A DNA stretch of 64,000 nucleotides from the NCBI GenBank assembly GCA_947568835.1, contig OX387602.1:30490133-30554132 (forward strand). Direction: 5' to 3'. Every line of letters starts with the position of its first letter. The stretch's first letter is position 1. The translations under genes and the position numbers were made by a program. Shown here piece after piece: positions 50,898 to 62,398 of this stretch. The notes beneath the pieces were generated by a model that was not told where the DNA came from, ran no database searches, and saw nothing but the letters and a program-made list of their open reading frames with translations. The stretch is from Protonemura montana. Taxonomy: Eukaryota > Arthropoda > Insecta > Plecoptera > Nemouridae.

Positions 50898-51309
50898 TTG
50901 TGGTGTTTAACGACGCACTGTTTTGACAACTGGTCATGCGGCACTGGTCTAATGGCGTCGGTGAATGAGTGAATGATCATGAGGATGATTATGAACCTAA
51001 CCTAGCCTAGAAGGGAGGAGGGGAAACCCGGTGCCGGCACGTAGCCTACACTTGTCGAAGACCAAGGGGACCACCGGCTTAACGTCCCTTCCGAAGGACG
51101 GTACAACGCGAACAACAGGATTCCTCTAAAAATCCATGCTGTCGAGAGGTTGATAAGCAAGGCGAATGAAGTTGCTGTACTAACTTTCATCCCTCCAACC
51201 TCTCTCCCGAACAGAACTGGTCATGTTTATGATGGTCACCCATTCTATACCTGACCCAGCGCTGTGTTGCTTAACTTCGGTGATCTAACGGGCCGGTGTT
51301 TCCAAGACG
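50898..51309 (-). repeat. 5S-derived SINE, locus L (1 head unit, both ends present)
   Basis: Tail GTGGTGTTTAACGACGCACT (50900), complete body, and the TAACTTTCATCCC junction at about 51180-51192. One unit follows, then GCTTAACTTCGGTGATCTAA and CGGGCCGGTGTTTCC, which is the reverse of the 5S stretch GGAAACACCGG. Being a near full-length copy with one unit, it suits definition of the basic SINE. Confidence 0.92.
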
Positions 51310-52465
51310 CAGCATCGAACAACTACAACGACAGTCTGACGTGATCCAGTTTTTCCCCGCATCGACGCTAGTCGGCACCGGGTGTCCCCTTCTAGGCTAG
51401 GCGCCCTCGCAATGCGTCGCCCAGACGAGGAAGCAGCTCCGTGGGAATCCGGTTCGATCCCGTCTCGACCCTAGGCTCGGTCACCGGCCACCAAGACAAT
51501 ACCCCGTGTGGTAGGACTCCAAGATGCCGAGTTTGTCGGTTCAAACTATTTGTTTGAGTTCTTATTGTAAACGTGGGTCGTGGTTCAAGTGCGTTCAATT
51601 AGCAATAAAGTACTCGCCAATTGTTTCTCTGATTCTTCCTCGGGCGGGCAAAATGTACAGCTAACAATCTATATATGAACCGTGGGGAAAAGTCAAGCGA
51701 AGAGCTTCCAGCTCATTAGTCATTGCAAGGAACCAGTAGGCTCTGGAGGCCTTGGGCACGACCTTCTGGACGAAACGACGGTAGCTTTGGAAGGGAAATT
51801 TGGACTTTTCTTCGGTCTAATCGAGCTAATCGAATGGGCGTCGATTGTGGTCCTACGCAAGATAAAATGGCCGCCAAACAACCTGTTGTCGCTGTAGTTA
51901 CCTGTGCACTTTAAAGTTGTCCTGGGACTCCAATCCCCCCTTCACAGCGCTCCAGCTCCGCATGGGTTGCGGGTTCGAATCCCGTCCTCTCGCGTGAGAT
52001 GGCGACGCTGGCGAAGTCAGACCGTGCTGCGACTACGCCGTCAAAGCTACGACATGAACCTCGTAAACACGTCACTTTGCCAGAGATTTATCGCCATGCT
52101 TGTGCAACGCCCCCTCCCCCCCCTTCCCACACCCTCTCAACGGGGCAGGAAGCCATGGCACACAAAATCGGCTGGGGTCAGAGCAATGGTCATTTTATGC
52201 GAGCACGTGTCTTCTTTACTGTGAGGGAGGGGGTTGTTTTCTTAGTGTCGTATTTCATGTTAGACTTACGAAAACAAGCAGAAGGGTGGGGGTGTGGTTT
52301 GAGGGATTGCGGTCGAGTTGGTTTTATTGCGGCGAGAAGGACATTTTTTTGGCAAAGGACCTTCTTGGGTGACTAGAAGATTGGTCGCTGCCGTCGGCGC
52401 CTGCATTTTCCTCTCGGTGTTTGTTTTTGGGTGTCATTTTTGGGATAGCAAAAGATGCCTACCGC
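51310..52465. other. intergenic region with an isolated tRNA-like T arm
   Basis: GCGGGTTCGAATCCCGT (51969-51985) forms a 5-bp T stem with a perfect B box. No matching acceptor or D arm is found upstream, so it is at most a tRNA or tRNA-SINE relic. GGTTCGATCCC near 51450 is similar. No gene recognised. Confidence 0.5.
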
Positions 52466-52994
52466 TTGCATTGACCACTACATCACTGGGTGGACTGCGT
52501 ACACCCGCGTGCATTGACCACTGCATTACTGGGTGGACTGCGTACACCTGCATGTATTGACCACTACATCACTGGGTGGACTGCGTACACCCGCGTGCAT
52601 TGACCACTACATCACTGGGTGGACTGCGTACACCCGCGTGCATTGACCACTACATCACTGGGTGGACTGCGTTCACCCGCGTGCATTGACCACTACATCA
52701 CTGGGTGGACTGCGTACACCCGCGTGCATTGACCACTACCTGCGTACACCCGCGTGCATTGACCACTAAATCACTGGGTGGACTGCGTACACCCGCGTAC
52801 ATTGACCACTACATCGCTGGGTGGACTGCGTACACCCGCGTGCATTGACCACTACATCACTGGGTGGACTGCGTACACCCGCGTGCATTGACCACTACAT
52901 CACTGGGTGGACTGCGTACACCCGCGTACATTGACCACTACATCACTGGGTGGACTGCGTACACCCGCGAGCGTTGACCACTTCATCACTGGGC
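52466..52994 (+). repeat. 43-bp minisatellite (about 12 copies)
   Basis: TTGACCACTACATCACTGGG recurs at 52471, 52514, 52557, 52600, 52643, 52686, 52729, 52759, 52802, 52845, 52888, 52931 and 52974. Spacing is 43 bp, apart from one 30-bp unit (52729 to 52759) that lost 13 bp. Flanking DNA is unrelated. Confidence 0.95.
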
Positions 52995-54275
52995 CCGGGT
53001 GCCCTGAGGGTCCTGGCGACTTGCAGGGAGGCCCCAAGAGCGTCGAAGGCCCGACAGTGGCGACTTACGGCGGACGCTAGCGTCAATAACTTCTAAGACG
53101 GTCATAAAATAACGCCACCCAAAGACAAGTGAGGCGCGGCAAGCAGATAAAAAAACACGTGTGACGGTGTTATGATAATCTTTGAGTCTTATTTTACTTA
53201 CGAGTGTTGGTGGCCTTGCGATGGTCGGTGCTAAAAGTTGGCAGCCTGCGTGGAGTGCGACATGTAGACGGGTTGTGCTCTGGTGATGAAAAAGTAACTT
53301 GTAAACTGGGTTTTGGGATCGGGTCGTTGATATGAACGTTTGGCCATCGCCGCTGCAGCTGCTGGATCGTCATCCATCCACGATCCAGCCTCCATCGCGT
53401 ACCTCATCGGCGTTCGTGTCCGAGCGTCAAGATCGTTGTCTCTGTGATCGGCACGCATTCAACGCAGACCGACAATCGCCCCAACCCACGCCGAGGTAAC
53501 GTCTCACTCGTCGCAGCCTGTCAAAAGACGCTGTGGAGTCTAGATGTTGAACGCCTAAAAAAACATATCGTTGCAGATTACTCAAAGGCATCGACTTTTG
53601 GCTTTGTGTCCGTAGACCTAGCGGGTCAATCCCAGACTGGAATAGCCAGTTGTAAAATGATCGACCACAGATTTCGGCACTCTATGCTATTTATGAATCA
53701 CATAGGTATTTTTATTTTTAGGGGGAAACTGGAAAAAGGAGATCGAGAACGCGCAACATTGACTTTTTCCCTACCCCTTGACAGTAACACTACTCCAACT
53801 AACCCAAGCTCCTCAGAAGAGTCATCCTCGGCCGCTCGGCGCGCTTCAAAGAATGTCTCCCTCGACGCTTGGCCAGAGGTCGAAGGTGAATCCCGCCCTC
53901 CCGTCTCTCGCCTCCGACGCAGAAAGCGCTGACTCGCGACGACCCTCGACGGCGATGTGCCGAGCGACAGCTCCATTGTCTGGCGGTGCTCGCTATCGCC
54001 GCCTCTCACGGGATCGAGACGTAGCCGATGATCTGCTTGGCTTGCCACGGACTGGATCGGTGTCGACAGAGGAAGATGTCAGTATGCCGATCGCCTAATG
54101 GATCTGTGTTTACCGTTAAAAGGCGCTTCGTGGATTGCCTCTCAAGCGTCACCCATATTTCTGAACAATGCTCGGCTCGATAACACGAGCGTTATTTTTC
54201 CACACTCGCTTATCATTGCAGTCTTGCTCGGCTTGCTTCAGGGCATAATTCACTTGCCTGAGTCACTCGATATTC
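52995..54275. other. intergenic region without recognised features
   Basis: No gene, RNA gene or repeat family recognised. The open frame at 53444-53932 looks random. Confidence 0.5.
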
Positions 54276-54277
54276 TT

Positions 54278-54725
54278 GTAAGATCTCCGAAGTTTAGCAA
54301 CACTGCGCTGGGTCTGGTATTGGATGGGTGACCATCATACACATGACCAGTTCTGTTCGGGAGAGAGGTTGGAGGGATGAAAGTTAAGCAACACTGCGCT
54401 GAGTCAGGTATTGGATGGGTGACCATCATACACATGACCAGTTGTGTTCGGGAGAGAGGTTAGAGGGATACAAGTTAGTACAGCAACTTCACTCGCCTTG
54501 CTTATCAACCTCTCGACAGCATGGATTTGTGGGGGAATCCTGTTGTTCGCGTTGTACCGTCCTTCGGATGAGACGCTGATGGTCCTCTTGGTGATCTTCA
54601 ACAGGAGTAGACTACGTGCTGGCACCGAGTTTGACTTCTTACCTTCTAGGCTAGGTTAGGTTCATCATCAACACCCACAGCTCTGTCAAAACAGCGAGTC
54701 GTCAATCACCGCAATTCAAACAACT
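54278..54725 (+). repeat. 5S-derived SINE, locus M (2 head units)
   Basis: Begins GTAAGATCTCCGAAGTTTAGC (5S-like). Units start at 54292 and 54383, and the body at 54474. The body has CCTTCGGATGAGACGCTGATG in place of the usual block. This variant, CTTCGGATGAGACG, is the form I associate with conserved SINE domains in molluscs. The tail is shortened and reads GTCGTCAATCACCGC. Confidence 0.88.
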
Positions 54726-55194
54726 CTACAATTAAATGTTAAAGTGCATGGCCGACAAGCCCACTGGCCCTGCAAATATTCAAAGTCCAAAATTCCCGAT
54801 TCGCTCCTGAGCTCCGATCAGGACTCCAGCCAGGACATTGCAACCAAACTGTCGAGGACCTCTTTGCCCCCTTGTAAAGCAGCGAGGACCGCGATAAGAT
54901 CGCCAAGCAGTGGCCGTCGTATGCACGCTCCCGTGCAACAATTTCGATGTGATCTTCACGCTAATAGAAGTCGCATTCTTTGCCGGCAGGACTCAAACTT
55001 CTTGTCCGCCTCGACGCAGAGACAGCCGCCGCGGTCAACACGCACCAGAACTTGAGAGGTGAGTTTTCAGCCGCCAACCTTCGTGGTACCCACGTGTGCC
55101 GCCCGCCGCGCGGTCATCGAGAGTCGCGCACTTGCGCACTGAGGTCAAACCACAAGGTATGGGGTTAAATTCTGCAGCACCCAACAAGTGATGG
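54726..55194. other. unstructured spacer
   Basis: Nothing recognisable. Confidence 0.45.
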
Positions 55195-55460
55195 TTTTTA
55201 GACTCAAGTCTACTTGATGTAAACTTAGCACTAGTTTTAACAAAAACTATTTGAACTGGGTTTTCAATGCTAAGTAAAGGGCTACTAAATTTCCCAACGT
55301 TTCGTAACATATACTAGTTACTTCTTCAGAGGTTTGAGCAGTCCTGACAATTTTCCAATAACAAAAGAACCACATAAAATTATAACAATTACCAAGTTCA
55401 AGCTTCCTAAATGCATCTAAATAAAATAATCAGGGTCAATAACTTAAAAACTAATGTATT
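55195..55460 (+). repeat. fold-back element, left half with unique interior
   Basis: Starts TTTTTAGACTCAAGTCTACT, continues TTAGCACTAGTTTTAACAAA, then TTTCCCAACGTTTCGTAACA and the AATAACAAAAGAACCACATA block. From there it runs into CTTCCTAAATGCATCTAAAT, not into an inverted arm. On the - strand the core reads CTGAAGA - AGTAAC - loop - GTTAC - GAAACGTT, the closest match in the window to a hammerhead CTGANGA...GAAA core. Confidence 0.82.
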
Positions 55461-57300
55461 ATGTATTTTCTGAAATAAGATCTCGAACACAATGGCGTTT
55501 TTTAATCAACAAGTGACTGATGCGACCAGCCGATGGCGCTTTGCAACAAGCAAATAATTGCGATTCAAAATATCAATGCATGCATAACACCAAGAAATGA
55601 GGTTATTTGGCGTAATGCAGTCTCAAATGCGAGTAATCGATATAAAAAATAATAAAACTAAAATTTTTACTTTCAAAATGACGGTCACTCAAAACCTGGT
55701 CGACCACAATTTTTGTCGGCAATTGTCCCGAAGACAGTTTTACACTAGCGCTGTGACTGTGACTTCAACTACAACCCCAATCGTACGACTTCTTGTCCAA
55801 TGGAACGCCAGGAAAGAAACTGCTGGCGCACGGACATTGCGACGGCGCCATTAGCATTCGGACGACAATACCCAATCGTAAAGCTATCTCATCGGCTCAA
55901 AGGGACGGCTGCGACCGGCGATTGTTTACAACGGCACCGAAACAGTGTCGTCTAACAAACGACAAACATAATCGTATACCATTGCCCCAATGCCCATTGG
56001 ATCGGAGCGCCGAGCGGGCGACCGCTTTATTCTGGCGGCCGCTCCGAGCGTCTGGATGGCGGTGATATATCAGGTCGCGATTGTCCTAATAGGGTCACCC
56101 CGTTCGTCGAGGCGACCCCACTTGACCCCCCCATCCCTCCCTCCCCTCGCCGGCCGTTACTCTCTTGTGCGCTCGCTCGGCAAATGGCCGCGCGATTCGT
56201 GCTTCGCTTTTTTATGTGCGTCCGGTCGTGGCGACGTCCCCCGAAACCGGAAGTGCCGGCGGCCCTCGCGACCGCCGGGACGTGCTCATCCAATGACGTG
56301 GCCGTTCGAGATGGACTTCCGGTCGGTTCCCGTGTAGAGGGTGGGGAGGACGCCGACGACGGGGATAATGAATGACTGGTTGGCGATTTGGGGGCTGTGG
56401 CGTGTCGACCGCATATAGGGATGCCGATAGCGGCTCGAATGACGTCTCGGGTGTCGGCAGGGAAGATGAGAAGATGAACTTGTGGGTCAGTTCTGAGGCA
56501 CAAGTGACTTCATCACTTTCGACATCCGAGTTGTGTGCAGGAATTCAGCTTTGATCAGCGAACAACATTCTGTTTTATAGAAGAAATATTGAATCGCATG
56601 TTTGCACGACATTAAAAAAGTAGATGATGTAATGCACTCGAATGAGATGCATGTACGGGAGTACACATTGGGAGTGCACATGTCGGTTTGCATTCACCAC
56701 GAACTGCGACCCGTGAGATGGAACAATTAAAACGAGAGCCTCTCCCCTTTCCCCAACGATTGCAGTGAGACGAAATCGCAAAACTAATCCACTTGGAGCA
56801 CCCTTTGCGCCATCAGTTGTTTGTCTATCAAGCCATCAACTCACCGGGCGGGCCCACTCAAGCTAGGACGGCGTCGTGACAGGTTGCCGTCGCCAGCGCC
56901 GCCCGCGGCCGCCCGTCGAACCGAGTGCCGAGGGCAAATATTGGAACAGTGTAAATATTTACTCCCCCGCCTCCGCCTCCTGGCTCGGGCCTTGTTCCAA
57001 CCAGCTCAACGCGCTATCAGCATGCGTTCTGCCAGCTCTCAAGGGACCCGGGTTCATTACCAGGCACCGGCTCTTTGTTCCGCGGCGTAACTGTGTGCAC
57101 ATTTAATCTGGAGCTATGTGTACACATGACGGTACGGATTGTTTTTACAGCGTCGAATACTAGGAGGCTTGTGCAAGCAGCCGCAGGGGTGGGTGGAGTC
57201 TGCGTCGGGGTGCGTGCCATGCGTGAGAGGACGCTTCCGGTCAGCGTGGCTGGTCCACGGCTGATGGCTGCTCTAGAATCCAGTTCCAATCGAAACGAAT
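55461..57300. other. intergenic region; GC-rich from 55990 to 56460
   Basis: 55560-55640 contains a degenerate inverted copy of the TTTCTCGTAGATTACT-type element (TCTCAAATGCGAGTAATCGA). 55990-56460 and 56830-57090 are CpG-rich but contain no recognisable exon. Confidence 0.45.
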
Positions 57301-57313
57301 TTCATTTCTCAGG

Positions 57314-57556
57314 TGAAATCTGATTTAAATTGCAAACGCTTGCAATGCGTGAGGTATTTTATTATCTTGAACTCGATAACCGTTGCTCCTTGGAAATCCG
57401 TCATTCTCATCAAATACACTAAAATCGTCTCAAAAAGCCAGTGTCCAAGTAGCTCAATGGGTTGGAGCAACACCCGCGATAGATGGAGATCGGGGTTCGT
57501 GTCCCGGTTTTGGCATCAATCTTTGAGACGGTTATAGTGTTCATAATAATAAAATT
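57314..57556 (+). repeat. tRNA-bearing inverted-repeat element
   Basis: Left outer block TTGCAAACGCTTGCAATGCG (57330-57349) is followed by part of the unique interior (GCTCCTTGGAAATCCGTCAT). Then come the arm CACTAAAATCGTCTCAAAAA (57418-57437), a complete 72-nt tRNA-like unit (57443-57514) and the right arm TTTGAGACGGTTATAGTGTT (57522-57541). A box and B box are intact. The right outer block is missing after TAATAATAAAAT. Confidence 0.85.
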
Positions 57557-58759
57557 TCATCTTCGTTGCTAAAATGTCCCGTGCAAAATTGCTAGCGGCA
57601 GAGTTGTACTCAATTCGTGTGGTTTTCTTCGCGAAGTGTACCTTACCTTGCTACCATCGATTAAAAAAAACCATGGTTCACTCATTTTTTGCCTGCGTAC
57701 ATCGACAAAAAAACAATCTCATGAGTGATGATTGGGCTTACATGCGCATGAACCCAGTTTATCAACTAACTTTATGTGTCACTGCCCTATTAGGGTCTTG
57801 CTAACGACGCCGAAAAGGGCAGAAGTGGCTACTTCAACTCAAAAATAGTACCCAACTCATACGGCAACCCTTCAATGCGTCACTTGCATTTTCAAGTACC
57901 TATGTCCCAATCACTCCAATCAACCCTAAAAAAACTGTGCCCCAAATCTTTGAACTTCCCATCGTTCAACGCAACAATGACCGACGCTAACATCTGTCGT
58001 CATGGAGACCTGCCGCTAACGATACGTCGGCGCTAATTGCTGCTACCGATCCAATCAGCGAGTCGCGATTCAGATCGCGATCAGATAGCGCGGCCATCCG
58101 CCAGACGGCGCCGTCGTCGCTGAGCGATGACTCGTCCGAGCGGGGAAATCGGGTGCAAGTAATGGGAACGGTGCCCGTTCCATGACGATATTTCCATAAT
58201 TTCCATGAATGCTAATGTAGAAGAGTATGACGGACTGCCTACTCGCGAGTTTTAATTGGTATCGTCTCGCTTTTCTGGCACTAATTAGTCTGCGCAAGCG
58301 CACAAAGAGCGCGTCGGAGAGAGATGTGTGTGCAAAGGAAATGGTTGATTTCTTCACCTGGTGGTGCCCATGTGCAATTTATCACGGCCACTTCGGGGTA
58401 ATGAAGCAACGTCTCTCCGACCCACGCAGTTTGCACAAGAAACAAAATGCAAATTATTTTTAATTGATCCACTGAATCTATAAAGGGTGTTGTGTTCGTC
58501 GCGTCGGACAAAAGAGGAAAGTAAATATCACCGCATGCCAAACACACTTCTTGTTCGCCGCAAGGAAGTGTTTCGGAGAAATAGCACATCGCAACTTTGT
58601 GTCCTCTTCTTGCCCGGTAAGGTAACCTCTAATGATTACACAACCAAAACAGTATACAGCGTTCTGCGTTGTCCAGCAGAGGCGCTACCGGTCGCTTAGG
58701 GGTGATATGAGGGTCAACTGTCATTATTAAAAACACTACAAATCAACTTCGCTGATGTC
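57557..58759. other. intergenic region without recognised genes
   Basis: AT-rich at first, GC-richer around 57990-58180. A perfect octamer ATGCAAAT is at 58447-58454. TTTTAATTGG and CACTAATTAGTC lie at 58250-58290. No gene seen. Confidence 0.5.
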
Positions 58760-58762
58760 TTC

Positions 58763-60330
58763 TCTCGCGGGTTAGACTGTAGCAATGCAGGGACAGTCCT
58801 TGTGCTGGTATCTTCTCTCACGGGCTAGACTGTAGCAATGCAGGGGACAGTCCTTGTGCTGGTATCTTCTCTCACGGGCTAGACTGTAGCAATGCAGGGA
58901 CAGTCCTTGTGCTGGCATCTTCTCTCACGGGCTAGACTGTAGCAATGCAGGGGACAGTCCTAGTGCTGGTATCTTCTCTCACGGGCTAGACTGAAGCAAT
59001 GCAGGGACAGTCCTTGTGCTGGCATCTACTCTCACGGGCTAGACTGTAGCAATGCAGGGGACAGTCCTTGTGCTGGTATCTTCTCTCACGGGCTAGACTG
59101 TAGCAATGCAGAGGACAGTCCTTGTGCTGGTATCTTCTCTCACGGGCTAGACTGTAGCAATACAGGTGGACAGTCCTTGTGATGGTATCTTCTCTTACGG
59201 GCTAGACTGTAGCAATGCAGGAGACAGTCCTTGTGCTGGTATCTTCTCTCACGGGCTAGACTGTAGCAATGCAGGGGACAGTCCTTGTGCTGGTATCTTC
59301 TCTCACGGGCTAGACTGAAGTAATGCAGAGGACAGTCCTTGTGCTGGTATCTTCTCTCACGGGCTAGACTGTAGCAATGCAGGGGGCAGTCCTTGTGCCA
59401 CCTGCAGAGCTTGTCACTCCGCGGATGACCTCAATCAATGTTTATCCTGCGTCCCTATTCACGCAGCGGCTGCGTACTTTCCGAGGCCTCTGGTGCGTAC
59501 TCTGCGTCAGATGCTTGACTGGCAAGTATCCATGGTAAGTAGCCATGCAGGGGACAGTCCTTGTGCTGGTATCTTCTCTCACGGGCTAGACTGTAGCAAT
59601 GCTGGGGACAGTCCTTGTGCTGGTATCTTCTCTCACGGGCTAGACTGTAGCAATGGAGGGGACAGTCCTTGTGCTAGTATCTTCTCTCACGGGCTAGACT
59701 GTAGCAATGCAGGGGACAGTCCTTGTGCTGGTATCTTCTCTCAACGGCTAGACTGTAGCAATGCAGGGACAGTCCTTGTGCTGGTATCTTCTCTCACGGG
59801 CTAGACTGTAGCAATGCAGGGGACAGTCCTTGTGCTGGTATCTTCTCTCAACGGCTAGACTGTAGCAATGCAGGGACAGTCCTTGTGCTGGTATCTTCTC
59901 TCACGGGCTAGACTGTAGCAATGCAGGGGACAGTCCTTGTGCTGGTATCTTCTCTCACGGGCTAGACTGTAGCAATGCAGGGGACAGTCCTTGTGCTGGT
60001 ATCTTCTCTCACGGGCTAGACTGTAGCAATGCAGAGGACAGTCCTTGTGCTGGTATCTTCTCTCACGGGCTAGACTGTAGCAATACAGGTGGACAGTCCT
60101 TGTGATGGTATCTTCTCTTACGGGCTAGACTGTAGCAATGCAGGAGACAGTCCTTGTGCTGGTATCTTCTCTCACGGGCTAGACTGTAGCAATGCAGGGG
60201 ACAGTCCTTGTGCTGGTATCTTCTCTCACGGGCTATACTGAAGTAATGCAGAGGACAGTCCTTGTGCTGGTATCTTCTCTCACGGGCTAGACTGTAGCAA
60301 TGCAGGGGGCAGTCCTTGTGCCACCTGCAG
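58763..60330 (+). repeat. 54-bp minisatellite with an internal 923-bp duplication
   Basis: The unit GGTATCTTCTCTCACGGGCT plus AGACTGTAGCAATGCAGGGG and ACAGTCCTTGTGCT repeats about 12 times from 58763 to 59397, and about 15 times from 59545 to 60320. Units vary between 53 and 55 bp by G-run length. A non-repeat spacer (59398-59530) recurs at 60321-60450 at an offset of 923 bp, with the same diagnostic variants before it (AATACAGGTGGACAG at 59159 and about 60082). A whole block was therefore duplicated. Confidence 0.95.
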
Positions 60331-61170
60331 AGCTTGTCACTCCGCGGATGACCTCAATCAATGTTTATCCTGCGTCCCTATTCACGCAGCGGCTGCGTAC
60401 TTTCCGAGGCCTCTGGTGCGTACTCTGCGTCAGGTGCTTGACTGGCCAGCGGTCCAAATGAAGTCTACCCGAGAGAGGTGCGAAGATTTCAGTTAGTTCT
60501 GCGGTACCCACGACTTAAGCGCGCTATCATATGCAGGGGGTTAATTATTAGATGGTGCTGTAAATTACGTGACGTATGGGAGCTTAATTATTTTTATTTT
60601 TCGAGGATTCCTGATAATTCATATAGCCTTACATTTTTGTAGAATTCTGAGTAAATAATAAGTGTATCTCTTTTGCCAACTGACCACCGTACTTCGGAAG
60701 ACCTACTGGGCACATTGCGATCAGAATTCAAGTCGCTTCATGGCGCTACAAAAATAAATCTGTTACCAGATGAGTTCAGAGTGCGAGAAAACACATACAC
60801 TTATTGGTTATTAATTTTAATGAGAAGCTTGAAAGTTGTAGGCCATAAAACAGTTTGCAATCTTGCAAACTCTCAGCGCTCTTCTCGCCCCAGCAGTCAG
60901 ACGACAAACGATCTGTGATTATCAGCTGTTTTATCATCACTGCCGGGCGGATGATTGCTCCAGTCTGGTCGTCGCGAGATCAGAAGTGACGTGACGCCAG
61001 GATTCGAAATGTCGCACTCAATTGTCTCCGTCGACGGACGCTGTCAGTTACGCATGCGCGTCGACTGACACACGGTAATTGCCCAGTGATCGGTACACGA
61101 CTGGTCGGATGAACGGTGCGAGCTGAAGGTACGTTTCGTTGATGTCAACTAATGGGAATACTAGAAAAAA
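60331..61170. other. spacer: end of duplicated block, then unstructured DNA
   Basis: The duplicated non-repeat segment ends near 60446 at GACTGGC. Beyond it nothing is recognisable. CGGTAATTGCCCAGTG lies at 61074-61089. Confidence 0.45.
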
Positions 61171-61172
61171 AG

Positions 61173-61640
61173 CGAACGCAACACTGCGCTGGGTCAGGTA
61201 TTGGATGGGTGACCATCATACACATGACCAGTTCTGTTCGGGAGAGAGGTTGGAGGGATGAAAGTTAAGCAACACTGCGCTGGGTCAGGTATTGGATGGG
61301 TGACCATCATACACATGACCAGTTCTGTTCGGGAGAGAGGTTGGAGGGATGAAAGTTAGTACAGCAACTTCACTCGCCTTGCTTATCAACCTCTCGACAG
61401 CATGGATTTGTGGAGGAATCCTGCTGTTCGAGTTATACCGTCCTTTGGAAGGGACGTTAAGCCAGTGGTCCCCTTGGTCTTCGACAGGAGTAGGCTACGT
61501 GCCGGCACCAGGTTTCCCTCCTCCTTTCTAGGCTAGGTTAGGTTCATCATCATCCACTCATTCACCAACGCCATTAGACCAGTGCCGCATGACCAGATGT
61601 CAAAACAGTGCGTCGTTAAACACCACAAATAAATAAATAC
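61173..61640 (+). repeat. 5S-derived SINE, locus N (2 head units)
   Basis: Begins within box A at GCAACACTGCGCTGGG. The next unit starts at 61264 and the body at 61355. Body and tail are complete, ending CGTTAAACACCACAAATAAA with TAAATAC. From 61349 the copy keeps the MKVSTATSLALLINLSTAW open frame. Confidence 0.92.
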
Positions 61641-61904
61641 AAGTAACAATGGTGGGAACGATTTCCCACTGACGAACGGCCCGTGAGATTACTCGGCCTC
61701 GATTATCAGGTCTCACTGCCACTGAGAGAGAAGCAATACGTTTTGAAATGCACTTGCACGTGTTTACTACTGAGAATATTAATTTGATGTCAACTTGCAG
61801 ATGACCTATTGTTACAGGAGCACGTCACGGAAGTATTTGTCAACAAAATATTTAACTTACTGATTGCAATGGAACATCGGGCAACGAATATCCAGCCATT
61901 GTGA
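61641..61904. other. unstructured spacer
   Basis: Nothing recognisable. Confidence 0.4.
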
Positions 61905-62060
61905 TTGTTTTTAGACTCATGTCTACTTGATGTAACCTTAGCACTAGTTTGGACTGCTCTAACCCTTGATAAAGTAACAGGTACAAGTTACGAAACGTTG
62001 GGAAATTTAGATGTTCTTCACTTGGCATTCAAAACCCAGTTGAAATAGTTTTTGTCAATA
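61905..62060 (+). repeat. fold-back element, deleted copy
   Basis: The left terminus (TTTTTAGACTCATGTCTACT, then TTAGCACTAGTTT) is joined directly to GGACTGCTCTAACCCTTGAT and the right arm (AAGTTACGAAACGTTGGGAA). Most of the left arm and the loop are missing. The core reads CTTGATAAAGTAAC...GTTACGAAACGTT. Confidence 0.8.
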
Positions 62061-62219
62061 TCCAGTCATTGTATTGACCCGTTATTCATCCAATTTTGAA
62101 TCGTTATCAATCGTTGAAGTTTGCTCTAAAACAGATTACATGAGCGAGAAATAAAGAAATTAAATTGATACATTTTCAAAACGACGGTAACGCCACCTAG
62201 AAGCAACTTCTGATATCGT

Positions 62220-62398
62220 CGGATCGTCTCAAAAAGCCAGTGTCCAAGTAGCTCAATGGGTTAGAGCAACACCCGCGAAAGGTGGAGATCGGGGTTTGAG
62301 TCCCCGTTTGAGCATCAATTTTTGAGACGGTTATAGTGTTGATAATAATAAAATACCCCACGCATTGCAAGCGTTTGCAATTTAAATAAGAGTTCATC
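62220..62398 (+). repeat. tRNA-bearing inverted-repeat element, short form
   Basis: Left arm CGTCTCAAAAAGCCA (62225-62239), tRNA-like unit 62242-62313, right arm TTTTTGAGACGGTTATAGTG (62320-62339), then TAATAATAAAATACCCCACG and GCATTGCAAGCGTTTGCAAT. In the tRNA-like unit the acceptor pairs GTCCAAG with the 3' TTTGAGC imperfectly, the D stem GCTC/GAGC is perfect and the T stem CGGGG/CCCCG is perfect. The anticodon loop lacks U33, so it is unlikely to be a working tRNA. Confidence 0.85.

Noticed and set aside
51969-51985. tRNA gene near 51.95 kb
   Set aside because: Only a T arm with a B box fits. No acceptor, D or anticodon arm could be paired upstream.
57443-57514. Functional tRNA gene
   Set aside because: A and B boxes and most stems are present, but the anticodon loop lacks U33 and the same unit recurs within mobile inverted repeats.
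59493-59804. Repeat protein frame with 18-residue periods
   Set aside because: It follows from the 54-bp minisatellite period. Neighbouring 53- and 55-bp units break the frame, and no start or promoter context is seen.
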